Assembly (NCBI GenBank): GCA_903952805.1
Contig: CAJBHN010000912.1
Coordinates: 1-19,162, forward strand
DNA length: 19,162 bases
Source: an uncultured Myxococcales bacterium
Lineage (GTDB): Bacteria > Myxococcota > UBA727 > VGSZ01
Direction of reading: 5' to 3'
Shown here: piece after piece, positions 8,901-15,573 of the stretch
Numbering within the stretch: position 1 is the stretch's first letter
Layout: the number at the start of each line of letters is the position of its first letter
Position numbers and translations under genes: made by a program
Notes under the pieces: model-generated
What the model was told of the DNA's origin: nothing
What the model saw: only the letters and a program-made list of their open reading frames with translations
Databases searched by the model: none

Positions 8901-9566
8901 TTGTCGGACTTCACAGCCATCGCTGGCCCGGTGCTCGACCCTTTCGCGCGCATCGGCTTCAATGAAGCTCAGCAGCACGCCGCTGCTGAGACGGTGTGGC
9001 ACACGCTTCACCGACCACTCGCGCCGCAGCTTCCGCCAATTGTCGACATCGACAACGTGCTGCGTGAGGTCGATTTCCAGCTGCCCCTGCCTGAGGAGGC
9101 GCACGCCGCCCTCGGTCAGGCGCCGTTGAACGAGCTCATGCCTTTTCGCAGCACGCGTGGTTTCCTGGTCGGCAGCATGGACGTCGTGCTGCGCCATAAG
9201 GGGCGGGCGTATTTTCTCGACTGGAAGAGCGATGTCGTCAGCAGCTTGAGCCAACCGGACTGCGTCGACTTTTCCCCCGACCGTCTCTCAGCCTACGTTG
9301 ACGAGGCGTACTCGCTCCAGCGCGAGATCTATACCGTGGCGCTGCTGAGGTTCCTCGGCATCGTTGACGAGGCTGACTACGAAGCGCGCTTCGGAGGTGT
9401 CCTCTATGTGTTCCTGCGTCCGTTTGGCGCGCCAGACCACACGCATGAACGCGGAGGTGGCGTCGTCTTCGGTCGGCCGAGCTTCGCCGAAGCGCAAGCC
9501 TATGAAGAGAAGCTGCGTTCGCCCTCATTGATGTCGACGCCGAAGAAGAATGTGAGCGAGCCATGA
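5901..9566 (+). CDS. recB: RecBCD enzyme subunit RecB (helicase-nuclease, exodeoxyribonuclease V beta)
   Basis: A 1221-residue SF1A 3'-5' helicase fused to a nuclease; E. coli RecB has 1180. It unwinds DNA from double-strand ends and cuts both strands. Helicase motifs appear in order: Walker A EASAGTGKTW (29-38), VVLTFTERAAAELRRR, Walker B LVDEFQDTD (about 386-394), VVGDPKQAIYRFRGAD (about 420-435), motif V TMHMSKGLEFPVVFLAGG (about 752) and motif VI LLYVALTRARCR (about 816). The C-terminal nuclease is complete: a His in GIVFHEALE (about 979), Asp in GSMDVVL (about 1094), then 13 residues later the Asp of FLDWKSD with its Lys, and Q-x3-Y in LQREIYTVA. The spacing matches E. coli D1067/D1080/K1082. 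It overlaps recC and recD by ATGA at both ends. Confidence 0.97.
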   Translation: MTVAHPALAWVDRPAALHTLDLKRPLSVEASAGTGKTWFLQHLVAELIVEGHARIDEIVVLTFTERAAAELRRRVRSTLEDVVAATPSSTPPPQHAWIVDDVRRRRAVEALRSFDDSLIGTIHHFCLTQLKEQGVLVGLPAILGDDIVDDPFPTVWRSVVRGRLAHDTFFRASWSRLPEPTREQYEVAVRTLSTTRLPTRPTVTEIQALAESVVRQWRDLGRPTMPTTGEHPFHDDPRVGGHTGSKPVAAYLGWSQAFFAGLAAADTVGWEAVCHYIEQTRHLLNDDGNGRPRLDAAVEGTKKKPWCKTPEQAAFLGDARTLLTHAWAVMPLTLAEEVATETRRRLDDRSELTYDEMVRRLRDALIAEDTTPHTPLRDALRARFKAALVDEFQDTDETQWDIFRTLFLGGRCEHRATAAGLLVVVGDPKQAIYRFRGADFAAYHRACSTIRDDFGGAELALDENHRSTSELVQGVGSLLGGRLFNPARDRITLPVVTAKADVGFKAPDAMPALVAMAARLPDDGSLGVDAIRAVHAASTAAEIGRLVREGTKYRPPRSSEVRQLAYRDICVVGRGKYDLDKVAGALRRSGIPFSHYKKRGLYQTAEALDLLDVMLGIENPSDPGCVMRALATPFFGAAPQQLAQVMDLDESHPWRAKLTWLHERAFDNDIPGVLRALERDTGVIPRLLFMEGQRSATNVEHLLEELGRTHAKTAWSWPRHVEEVRRQISAVASDIGETDLLRLESERDQVTLMTMHMSKGLEFPVVFLAGGYLGREQHLPRHPVVVHAADDEAYLALHAPDVAALWRTEEEQEDARLLYVALTRARCRVYMPWTNVTIGRGFRPGMYERLWPFLSELGHGRAQSTFVSVLEPQDAPDAPLRFPGDLSEDEEARLAQFIPPTPAPNLADDGYRAVVYGSRRGRLVTSYTALKRHMDAQGVDGNEGDVSDESSERVLVLDDNETKLTLADERARLPGGAKVGIVFHEALERIDLERARKASTLSDFTAIAGPVLDPFARIGFNEAQQHAAAETVWHTLHRPLAPQLPPIVDIDNVLREVDFQLPLPEEAHAALGQAPLNELMPFRSTRGFLVGSMDVVLRHKGRAYFLDWKSDVVSSLSQPDCVDFSPDRLSAYVDEAYSLQREIYTVALLRFLGIVDEADYEARFGGVLYVFLRPFGAPDHTHERGGGVVFGRPSFAEAQAYEEKLRSPSLMSTPKKNVSEP

Positions 9567-11533
9567 CCCGGCAGACATCCAGCAGCGCACAAGCCCGGCC
9601 GCGACCCCACGGGCTGCTGGCAGACCTCCTCGGCGGCCCCGGCCAAACTCCGACCCTGTTGACCCCCGAGGTGTGCGCCTGGTTCAGGGATAGAGACGTC
9701 GCGGATGAGGCGCTCACCGCCTGGGAGGTGCGCGCGGGTCTGTTCGACGCCACCGACGCAGAGCGGGCGGCCCTTGTCGTGGTTGGGGCCCTGCTGGAGG
9801 CGGCGGCTGCGGAAGGCAGCTCGGTCATCCCGATCGGCGAGCTCCCGCTCGTCGACGGGCTGCGGGCACATCTGGCTGAGCTTGAGCTCCCCGTCGACGT
9901 CGACGCTGTCTGCGCAGCCTTCGCCGGCAATATGCAGCGCACATCTTCCTTTGCGCCCAGGCAGCGCCTGGTCGGCAGCCCTGACGAGCGGTGCCCGCTG
10001 GTCAGGCACGAGGGTCTGCTCGCTGTGCACTTCGTGCACGCGGATGAACGGGGCGTGCACCGCGCCTTGCTGCACCTGAGCCAGGGCACACCGCCGAGCG
10101 GCGAAGCGTGGCCATCGGCGACGAGCGTCGATGCGGCCGCGGCCCAGACCCTGCATGAGCGACCGCTCCGTCATGGCACTGAGGCGGTGCAGCTCGACGT
10201 CGAGCAGAGACGGGCGGTGCTCCTCGCGACGCAGCCCGGCATCAGCGTCGTGACGGGCGGACCGGGCACCGGCAAGACCCTGGTGATCACGGCGTTGGTG
10301 CGTATGCTGGCCTTCGCCGGCATCGAGCCGCAGGCCATCCACCTCGCGGCGCCCACCGGTCGAGCGGCGAAGCGCCTCGAGGAAGTCCTCGGTTCGCATC
10401 TGGGCCAGGTGTCTGTGACCAGCAGCCAGGACGCGGAGCTGCTGCGCGACCTTCCTCCGCCAAGCACGCTGCACCGGCTGTTGGGATTTCGTCGCAACGA
10501 CGCCACCTTCAAGCTGGGCCCCCACGCGCCGCTGACGGGCAAGGTGCTTGTCATCGACGAGGTCTCGATGGTGGACCTCGCGTTGATGCGCGCAGCCCTT
10601 GACGCGGTCCCCCGCGACCGGCCGTTTGCCGTGGTCCTCGTCGGCGACGCTGACCAGCTCCCCGCCGTCGGCACTGGCGACGTGTTGAGGGACATCGTCA
10701 ACGACAGCGACATGGCCAAGCGGGTCGTGCGGCTCGCAACGGTGTTTCGGCAGAGCAACAGCAGCGCTGGCCGCCAGATCGTGGCCCTGGCCCGACGCGT
10801 TCTCGGCGAGGCCTCCCCCCCGGCGGATGCCCCTGCGCATCGGACCGACGTGGCGTCTTTGACCTTCGTCGGCGCTGAGCTTTTGCCGCTGGAGGCGAAG
10901 TCTCGAGGAGCGCTGTCGGCGCTGCTCGACACGTACACCGCGCGCTTTTTGCGTCCCGTCGCGGACGCCATCCCGAAAGCGGGGTTTATTTCAACGGCGC
11001 CCGACCTGGCTGATGTGGTTCGGAAGTCGGCGGAGGCCCGCGTGTTGTGCCTCGGTTACCACGGCCCCTTCGGCGTTCAGAACATCAACGCCGCGCTCGC
11101 GGCTCGGCTCGCGAAGCATCGAGACCCCAGCAGCTTCCGGTTCTCGGGTGCACCGGTCATCGTTTTGGAGAACGACCCGGCCCTCGGGCTCTACAACGGC
11201 GACATCGGCCTCGTCGTCCCAGTGCAGACCGCAGACGGGGTCGTGCTGGAAGCGGCCTTCCCGTCAGGCGCGGGTGTCGTTCGGGTGGGCCTCGGACGAC
11301 TGCCGCGGTGTTCGCTCGCCTATGCGACCACAGTGCACAAGGCGCAGGGGAGCGAAGCAGGCACCGTGCTGTTCTTCGTCGACGAGCACCAGCCGCGCCT
11401 CTTCACGCGTGAGGCGCTCTACACGGGGATTACCCGGGCCAAGGGAGCGATCGTGGTGGCCGGCGCCGTCACCGCCATCGGAGCCGCTCGTCGCAGCAAC
11501 CGGCGGACGCTCGTGTCTGCTTCCGTCCCATGA
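9563..11533 (+). CDS. recD: RecBCD enzyme subunit RecD (5'-3' helicase, exodeoxyribonuclease V alpha)
   Basis: A 656-residue SF1B helicase; E. coli RecD has 608. It is the fast 5'-3' motor of RecBCD and is needed for its nuclease activity. An N-terminal domain of about 200 residues, which contacts RecC, precedes Walker A VVTGGPGTGKTLVI (about 228-241), Walker B VIDEVSMVDLALM (about 329-341), motif III LVGDADQLPAVGTGDVLRDI (about 358-377), ATTVHKAQGSEAGTV (about 586-600) and the C-terminal ALYTGITRAKGAIVV (about 617-631). The length and position, overlapping recB by ATGA at 9563-9566, mark it as canonical RecD rather than the longer free-standing RecD2. It is the last gene of the recCBD operon. 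No ptrA homologue is present, unlike the E. coli arrangement. Confidence 0.96.
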   Translation: MTRQTSSSAQARPRPHGLLADLLGGPGQTPTLLTPEVCAWFRDRDVADEALTAWEVRAGLFDATDAERAALVVVGALLEAAAAEGSSVIPIGELPLVDGLRAHLAELELPVDVDAVCAAFAGNMQRTSSFAPRQRLVGSPDERCPLVRHEGLLAVHFVHADERGVHRALLHLSQGTPPSGEAWPSATSVDAAAAQTLHERPLRHGTEAVQLDVEQRRAVLLATQPGISVVTGGPGTGKTLVITALVRMLAFAGIEPQAIHLAAPTGRAAKRLEEVLGSHLGQVSVTSSQDAELLRDLPPPSTLHRLLGFRRNDATFKLGPHAPLTGKVLVIDEVSMVDLALMRAALDAVPRDRPFAVVLVGDADQLPAVGTGDVLRDIVNDSDMAKRVVRLATVFRQSNSSAGRQIVALARRVLGEASPPADAPAHRTDVASLTFVGAELLPLEAKSRGALSALLDTYTARFLRPVADAIPKAGFISTAPDLADVVRKSAEARVLCLGYHGPFGVQNINAALAARLAKHRDPSSFRFSGAPVIVLENDPALGLYNGDIGLVVPVQTADGVVLEAAFPSGAGVVRVGLGRLPRCSLAYATTVHKAQGSEAGTVLFFVDEHQPRLFTREALYTGITRAKGAIVVAGAVTAIGAARRSNRRTLVSASVP

Positions 11534-11538
11534 ACTGA

Positions 11539-11581
11539 ACCGCGGAGGCTATGCGCGGTCGTGGCGCCACTGACAGGCGCT
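11539..11581. terminator. Two GC-rich inverted repeats between convergent gene blocks
   Basis: Just after the recD stop, ACCGCG (11539-11544) pairs with CGCGGT (11554-11559), and GGCGCC (11563-11568) pairs with GGCGCT (11576-11581) with one wobble pair. Hairpins at a tail-to-tail junction often end transcripts from both sides. No T-run follows either stem, so a classic intrinsic terminator is not shown. The rest of 11534-11621 holds no gene. Confidence 0.3.
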
Positions 11582-11621
11582 CCTCTGCCATGGTAGGGGT
11601 CCTCGGAACAATAACAAATCC

Positions 11622-11948
11622 TCACACATCTGATTTCTGCGGGTGAATCGTGTAGTTCCATTCGCCATGAAACGCAGCGCGCTCGATGTTGAGTGCTGCC
11701 AGCGCCGCGTCGGTCGCGGTTTTCCCTGTCGGGTAGTTCTTTCGGTCCAAGCGCGCCTTCACCACGAGACCTCCACGATTGGTCGTGTTGCTGATGAGGT
11801 TCACAACGGTCTCGTAGCTGCGCAAAGGCCGCCCTCGCCAGTTCAGTGTGATGAAGGAGAACAGCCTGTGCTCGAAGTTGTTCCACTTGCTGGTGCCGGG
11901 AGGAAAGTGGCTCATGTGAATGGAGAGTCCGGTCTCGTCTAGTAGCAT
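11622..11948 (-). pseudogene. ISAzo13-family transposase, 3' fragment
   Basis: The frame encodes 108 residues matching the C-terminal quarter of ISAzo13-type DDE transposases: DETGLSIHMSHFPPGTSKWN (4-23), then NNFEHRLFSFITLNWRGRPL, LISNTTNRGGL, a YPTGKTATD stretch and FHGEWNYTIHP near the end. Full-length members have roughly 400 residues; the catalytic DDE core is missing apart from its last part. Its first residues come directly after the stop codon of the next gene (TAA, 11954-11952), so the upstream part was lost at that junction. It is therefore a non-functional relic of an insertion sequence that once sat downstream of recD. I could not identify terminal inverted repeats by eye. Confidence 0.85.
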
Positions 11949-11951
11949 AAC

Positions 11952-12464
11952 TTATTCTTCTCTGTTTACTGAGATCGACGCGGGCTCTGTGGTCGAGATA
12001 TCGAAGTCGCAAAAGAGTGAGATGTCTTTCACTGTGAGGCTGGCCTGGGCATTCAGGCTACGCGGCACAACCCGGTGCAGCACGAGCAGGTTCTCCGTCA
12101 GGGACTCGGTCAAATGCAGTTGTCGGATGAGCGTTGATGTGCGCACTCCCAAGACTCTTGCGATGGCTGTTTTTTCCTTGTTCGGTAGGAAAAATGTTGT
12201 GAACGAGTCCTGTGGAGGCGGCCTCATCGTCAGCAACTCCGAGTACCGTACGAGATCGAGCCACACGCTGTGGCCTTTCTTGATTTCAATGTCGACCGAG
12301 TTCCAGGTTGCGTCTCGGTAGCGCTCGCGAATGCATGACCACTCAAGCGCAGCGCACAGGCCCAACTCGTAATTGGCGTTCTTGCCAACCCAAGGACCGG
12401 TCAAATGAGCCAGTCTGGAAGTGACCTGCTCGCGCAGCGCTTCGACCTGTTTCTGTTCGAGCAT
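11952..12464 (-). CDS. Small PD-(D/E)xK-nuclease-like protein with HTH-like segment
   Basis: A 170-residue protein I cannot place in a named family with certainty. Residues 31-75 contain NYELGLCAALEW followed by RDATWNSVDIEIKKG and SVWLDLVRYSE. Helix glutamates E33 and E41, D51 and E60-x-K62 have the layout of a PD-(D/E)xK nuclease active site. Residues 99-118 (TAIARVLGVRTSTLIRQLHL) look like a helix-turn-helix. A small DNA-cutting or restriction-like protein is therefore plausible but unproven; no methyltransferase partner is nearby. The start is firm: GGAGG (12477-12473) is 8 bases upstream of ATG 12464. Base composition is visibly lower in G+C than recBCD, which suggests separate acquisition. 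It follows the beta-propeller gene by 52 bases on the same strand and abuts the IS fragment. Confidence 0.6.
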   Translation of the reverse strand: MLEQKQVEALREQVTSRLAHLTGPWVGKNANYELGLCAALEWSCIRERYRDATWNSVDIEIKKGHSVWLDLVRYSELLTMRPPPQDSFTTFFLPNKEKTAIARVLGVRTSTLIRQLHLTESLTENLLVLHRVVPRSLNAQASLTVKDISLFCDFDISTTEPASISVNREE

Positions 12465-12516
12465 CTATTTTGCCTCCGTGCTTTAAATATGATTGATCTC
12501 GGTTGCGATCACGGGC

Positions 12517-13680
12517 TCAGCGATGAGACCCGCCGACGGTCACGTGCTCAGGGGGGGCGTCAATCGGCCGGGTCCTTGTGCGCAGGGGTATCTGCGCCGC
12601 CGATCTAGGCAGATCACCCCAGACGGCCACGATTCTTGTCCAGCTAAAGACCCGGAGTTGGGTACCGGTAACACCCAGCCGGCGACCAGATGACGAAAAC
12701 TCAATGCGTGTCTGGTGGCCTCCGTACTGGGTATTACCAATTATTCGCGCATCGTCAGCGAGCAGGTCCCATGCAACAAGGTCTCCCTGGCCAGCCATGC
12801 CGTCGCCGTCCGTACAAAACACCAGGTAGCGGCCATCCTTTGAAAAAGCCGCGGCTCGCCGCAGCGGTGTCGGTATAGTAAAATGCGTTCCGTTCACGCC
12901 AACGAGCGTTAGTGACCGTGAGCAAACGGCAAGCAGATCTCCGTCAGGATGGAGCGCCCCAGATTCCGGATGACCGTCTGGATCGACCCTTACCGAGATC
13001 TGATCGCCAATCAGATGGGAACCACCCGCGCTAATCACCGCAAATCGCTGGCCGTTCCCCGTCGCGAGAAGCCTGGTTGACGAGTCACCAAGCTGACCGA
13101 CTACAGCCACCGCCCAAGGGCGAGACAGATCCCGCTGACAAAGCACGTCAAGTAAGCCCCGCGCGGTTGCTGGCGGTGGGGAGCGAACTACCCGGACTTC
13201 CCCTCCGAAAACCGAACCCGTGGCGAACCAGTCCGCCCCAGCCGCGACAAGATGAAATGGAGGGCTTCCACACATGCCCCTCGGGAGCCCGGCCGCTGCG
13301 ATGTTGACCGGCGTCAGCCCAGCGCCATCAAGGCAGCGCCATGCCACCGAGCCGGAGACAAGCCAGCCATCCCAAGGCGTCCCCCACAGGACACAATTAA
13401 GCGTGCCAGAACTCTGTGTTAGAAGATGTTGATTCCGGATAGCTTCGATTAGCGTCGGCACCATCCAACAGCCACGCTGGTCACTGTACCAGAACCGATC
13501 ATCAGTCAGGAATCCGAAGTGCTCCGCATCTACGGGGAGCTCCGCGAGGTGGCATCTGTCCTGAGCCTTCGCACGGCGTAACGCGCGCTTCGCGCGTTCG
13601 CGGGCCTGAACTGAAAACGCCGGGATGGGCGCGGCAGTGTCACCGGAGTCTTCCGAATCTTGCCCCGATGTCTTCGTCAT
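12517..13680 (-). CDS. Beta-propeller (WD40-like) protein, function unknown
   Basis: A 387-residue protein whose second half shows repeated propeller-blade signatures: ALHPDGDLLAVCSRSLTLV, AAFSKDGRYLVFCTDGDG followed by LVAWDLL, and IEFSSSGRRLGVTGTQLRVF ending in FSW. The N-terminal 25 residues are acidic, Ser-rich and probably disordered, followed by a basic helical stretch (QARERAKRALRRAKAQDR). No enzyme motif, signal peptide or membrane segment is seen. Propellers of this kind serve as protein-binding platforms. ATG 13680 is taken as the start, with TTG 13689 as an alternative. No clear Shine-Dalgarno precedes either, so translation may depend on a small overlapping reading frame just upstream. 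It lies 84 bases after the phosphatase gene on the same strand. Confidence 0.65.
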   Translation of the reverse strand: MTKTSGQDSEDSGDTAAPIPAFSVQARERAKRALRRAKAQDRCHLAELPVDAEHFGFLTDDRFWYSDQRGCWMVPTLIEAIRNQHLLTQSSGTLNCVLWGTPWDGWLVSGSVAWRCLDGAGLTPVNIAAAGLPRGMCGSPPFHLVAAGADWFATGSVFGGEVRVVRSPPPATARGLLDVLCQRDLSRPWAVAVVGQLGDSSTRLLATGNGQRFAVISAGGSHLIGDQISVRVDPDGHPESGALHPDGDLLAVCSRSLTLVGVNGTHFTIPTPLRRAAAFSKDGRYLVFCTDGDGMAGQGDLVAWDLLADDARIIGNTQYGGHQTRIEFSSSGRRLGVTGTQLRVFSWTRIVAVWGDLPRSAAQIPLRTRTRPIDAPPEHVTVGGSHR

Positions 13681-13759
13681 GTGCGCCAACTATTGTTACT
13701 TTGTGTGGGTGGATTAGAGCTAATATCGCAGAAGCGAGTTGGGGGCATTCCAGATTCAT
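13640..13759 (-). CDS. Possible 39-residue leader ORF overlapping the propeller gene start
   Basis: ATG 13759 lies 5 bases after the phosphatase stop codon (13767-13765), with GTGAG just upstream. It reads MNLECPQLASAILALIHPHK and continues to TGA 13642-13640, ending about 40 bases inside the propeller gene in another frame. Because that gene lacks a visible ribosome binding site, this frame could couple its translation to the phosphatase gene. It may also be chance. No homology recognised. Confidence 0.22.
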   Translation of the reverse strand: MNLECPQLASAILALIHPHKVTIVGAHDEDIGARFGRLR

Positions 13760-13764
13760 TTCGC

Positions 13765-14316
13765 TCACAGGCGTTTTTGTCGAATGCCTCGAATGAAGCA
13801 GCGTTGCTCCGATGTCTCCGGGCAACTGGTCGGGTGCCGCTTCCGCAGCGCGGTGAACACCTCTTCGTCCTTGCGGCCGATGTGCTTCAGGTAGCACCCG
13901 CCGATCGTGCCCGCGCGCCCGAGGCCGCCGCGGCAGTGGATGACGACGTTGGTCCCGGCGCGGGCGGCCTCGTCAATGGCGAGGACGGTTTCAAGCACCG
14001 GTCGCGGATCGGGCAGCACACCCCCATCAGGAATGGGAAGCCGATGCACCATCATCCGCTTGGATGCCTCTTCGATGAGGGTCGGGATTTGCAGCGAGCG
14101 CAGCTCGTGGTCTTGGAGCAGACAGACCAGAAGCCCGGTGTCGTACGCGGCCACCAGGTGGTCGAGGTCCTTGGCAAGATCGCGCTCCCAGAAGCCACCG
14201 GCGTAGGCACCAGCGCAGTGCTTGCCGGGCGCAAAGGTGAGGCCGACCTTCCCTGACAGGGACTCGTCAATCCAGGTGACGTAGAGAGGGTGGCTGTCTG
14301 AGGTCTTCGTCGTCAT
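13765..14316 (-). CDS. CDKN3-like Cys-based protein phosphatase (dual-specificity/PTP fold)
   Basis: A 183-residue Cys-dependent phosphatase. The CX5R loop VVIHCRGGLGRAGTIGG (124-140) has nucleophile C128 and R134. A likely general acid is D97 in LPIPDGG, about 30 residues before the loop as expected, and a TSEQRCFI segment (168-175) follows where PTPs carry the water-positioning Gln. The overall pattern fits the cyclin-dependent-kinase-inhibitor-3 (CDKN3) type that also occurs in bacteria. Such enzymes act on phospho-Tyr/Ser/Thr proteins, while relatives dephosphorylate RNA 5' ends or inositides, so the substrate is open. ATG 14316 has GGTGAG 5 bases upstream. It lies 70 bases after the metallophosphoesterase gene on the same strand, probably in the same operon. 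Confidence 0.88.
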   Translation of the reverse strand: MTTKTSDSHPLYVTWIDESLSGKVGLTFAPGKHCAGAYAGGFWERDLAKDLDHLVAAYDTGLLVCLLQDHELRSLQIPTLIEEASKRMMVHRLPIPDGGVLPDPRPVLETVLAIDEAARAGTNVVIHCRGGLGRAGTIGGCYLKHIGRKDEEVFTALRKRHPTSCPETSEQRCFIRGIRQKRL

Positions 14317-14386
14317 GTGGTCTCACCGTGTTGGTTTGGCTTGAATGAAAACCGTGCGCGGATGCATGTTCTGGCGCGTCGCCGCG

Positions 14387-15544
14387 TCAGACCACCGAGT
14401 CGAGCCGGAGCAGGTCGACATCACCCGTGGCGGCGTGAGCGAGGCCGGGGTCCAGCAGCAGTAGGCGCGTGGAGCCCGCGTGGCTTGCCGCCACACCGAC
14501 CACGAATCGGCAAGCGCCGTCTTGGACGAACAGCGTGTGGGCGTGGCCGATTGGGCCAATGTTGCCGGTGCTCCATGGTGCCAAAGCGCGCTCGAGGAGC
14601 TTGGCCCCTGTGTGGCCGACAGCCTGGTCAAATGCGCGCGGCAGCGTCGACGGCGCGAAGCGGCGCGGACGCGTCTCGTCCCAGCCCCATGCGTCGCGCT
14701 TCTCGGGGTTTGCAGGGCGATGAGCGAGAAAGCCTCCCGCCTCCACCCCGGCGCTCGGCGCTGTGTGCAGCGGCTCAAGCGACAACGGCGCGTGCTCGCC
14801 ACTCGTCCAGGATGAGGCCACCTCACCCACAGCCGACGTCAGCAGATTGTTGAGCCGAGCTGCGACGTCTTGTGGGGTCGCTGTCGAAGTGAGGCCCAGC
14901 AGCCCGAGCTCGCGGGTCGTCACGCCGGTGTGCGTGAGCAGGATCTCCACGCCAGCGCCAACGCCCACGGCGGCGAGGTCATAGCGGCCACTGAGGAGCA
15001 GACGTTCTACCTGGCTGCGCTGCGCCTCCGACCACGTACAGAAGTCACGCCTCGGCATCGTGACGCAGGGAACGTTGTGCTCAAGCGCGAACCTCAACTC
15101 ATCGGCGTCGTTCCTTGGGACAACGTGGCTCGTTGCTTTGATCAAGCCGAAGCTTTCGTCGTCCAGGTGGGCAAACTCGATGACGCGGGCAGCGTCATGG
15201 TTGCCGAGCAGGATGCGCACCTGGCTGCGGGGATGGGCGGCCAGGAAAGCGAGGATGCGCTGGCCTTCGACGCCACGCTCTGCTTCGCCAACGGGGTCAT
15301 GTGTGCCGGCCCCGTAGTCGAAGTGGTCCCCCATCGAGACCAGACCGACGTCTGAACGCAGAAGACCGTCATCGTCCAGCAGGCCGTGGTGTTCGAGCAC
15401 CGCGCAGAAGGTGTCGAAGCCCGCCTGGGGATCGCCGAAACACCACCAATGGGTGGGTACGACGTTCTGTGAAGTGCGGAACGATTTCCCTGCGAGCGCC
15501 TCATCGGCTCGGTCGCGCGCCTGCTTCGATTGTACCGTGGTCAT
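14387..15544 (-). CDS. Calcineurin-like metallophosphoesterase
   Basis: A 385-residue two-metal phosphoesterase. Motifs in order are FGDPQAG (36-42), MGDHFDYG (71-78), LLGNHDA (112-118), LLTHTGV (202-208) and IGHAHT (332-337), covering all five metal-binding blocks. The first block reads D-x-Q where most members have D-x-H. The 120 residues between the fourth and fifth blocks form an insert I do not recognise. Substrates in the family include phosphoproteins, cyclic nucleotides, dinucleotides and nucleic-acid ends. ATG 15544 is chosen because AGGAGG (15555-15550) sits 5 bases upstream. An in-frame ATG at 15577 would overlap the previous gene's stop as ATGA but has no ribosome binding site. 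Co-transcription with the upstream fusion gene is very likely. Confidence 0.88.
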   Translation of the reverse strand: MTTVQSKQARDRADEALAGKSFRTSQNVVPTHWWCFGDPQAGFDTFCAVLEHHGLLDDDGLLRSDVGLVSMGDHFDYGAGTHDPVGEAERGVEGQRILAFLAAHPRSQVRILLGNHDAARVIEFAHLDDESFGLIKATSHVVPRNDADELRFALEHNVPCVTMPRRDFCTWSEAQRSQVERLLLSGRYDLAAVGVGAGVEILLTHTGVTTRELGLLGLTSTATPQDVAARLNNLLTSAVGEVASSWTSGEHAPLSLEPLHTAPSAGVEAGGFLAHRPANPEKRDAWGWDETRPRRFAPSTLPRAFDQAVGHTGAKLLERALAPWSTGNIGPIGHAHTLFVQDGACRFVVGVAASHAGSTRLLLLDPGLAHAATGDVDLLRLDSVV

Positions 15545-15573
15545 CGTGTCCTCCTGCAATGTTGTTGACTGGG

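Noticed and set aside
6633..9254. Minus-strand open frames of over 400 codons inside recB
   Set aside because: Antisense to clear helicase and nuclease motifs; composition is that of a shadow frame.
9500..10840. Minus-strand open frame of 446 codons across recD
   Set aside because: Antisense to the RecD Walker motifs; no independent start signal or domain.
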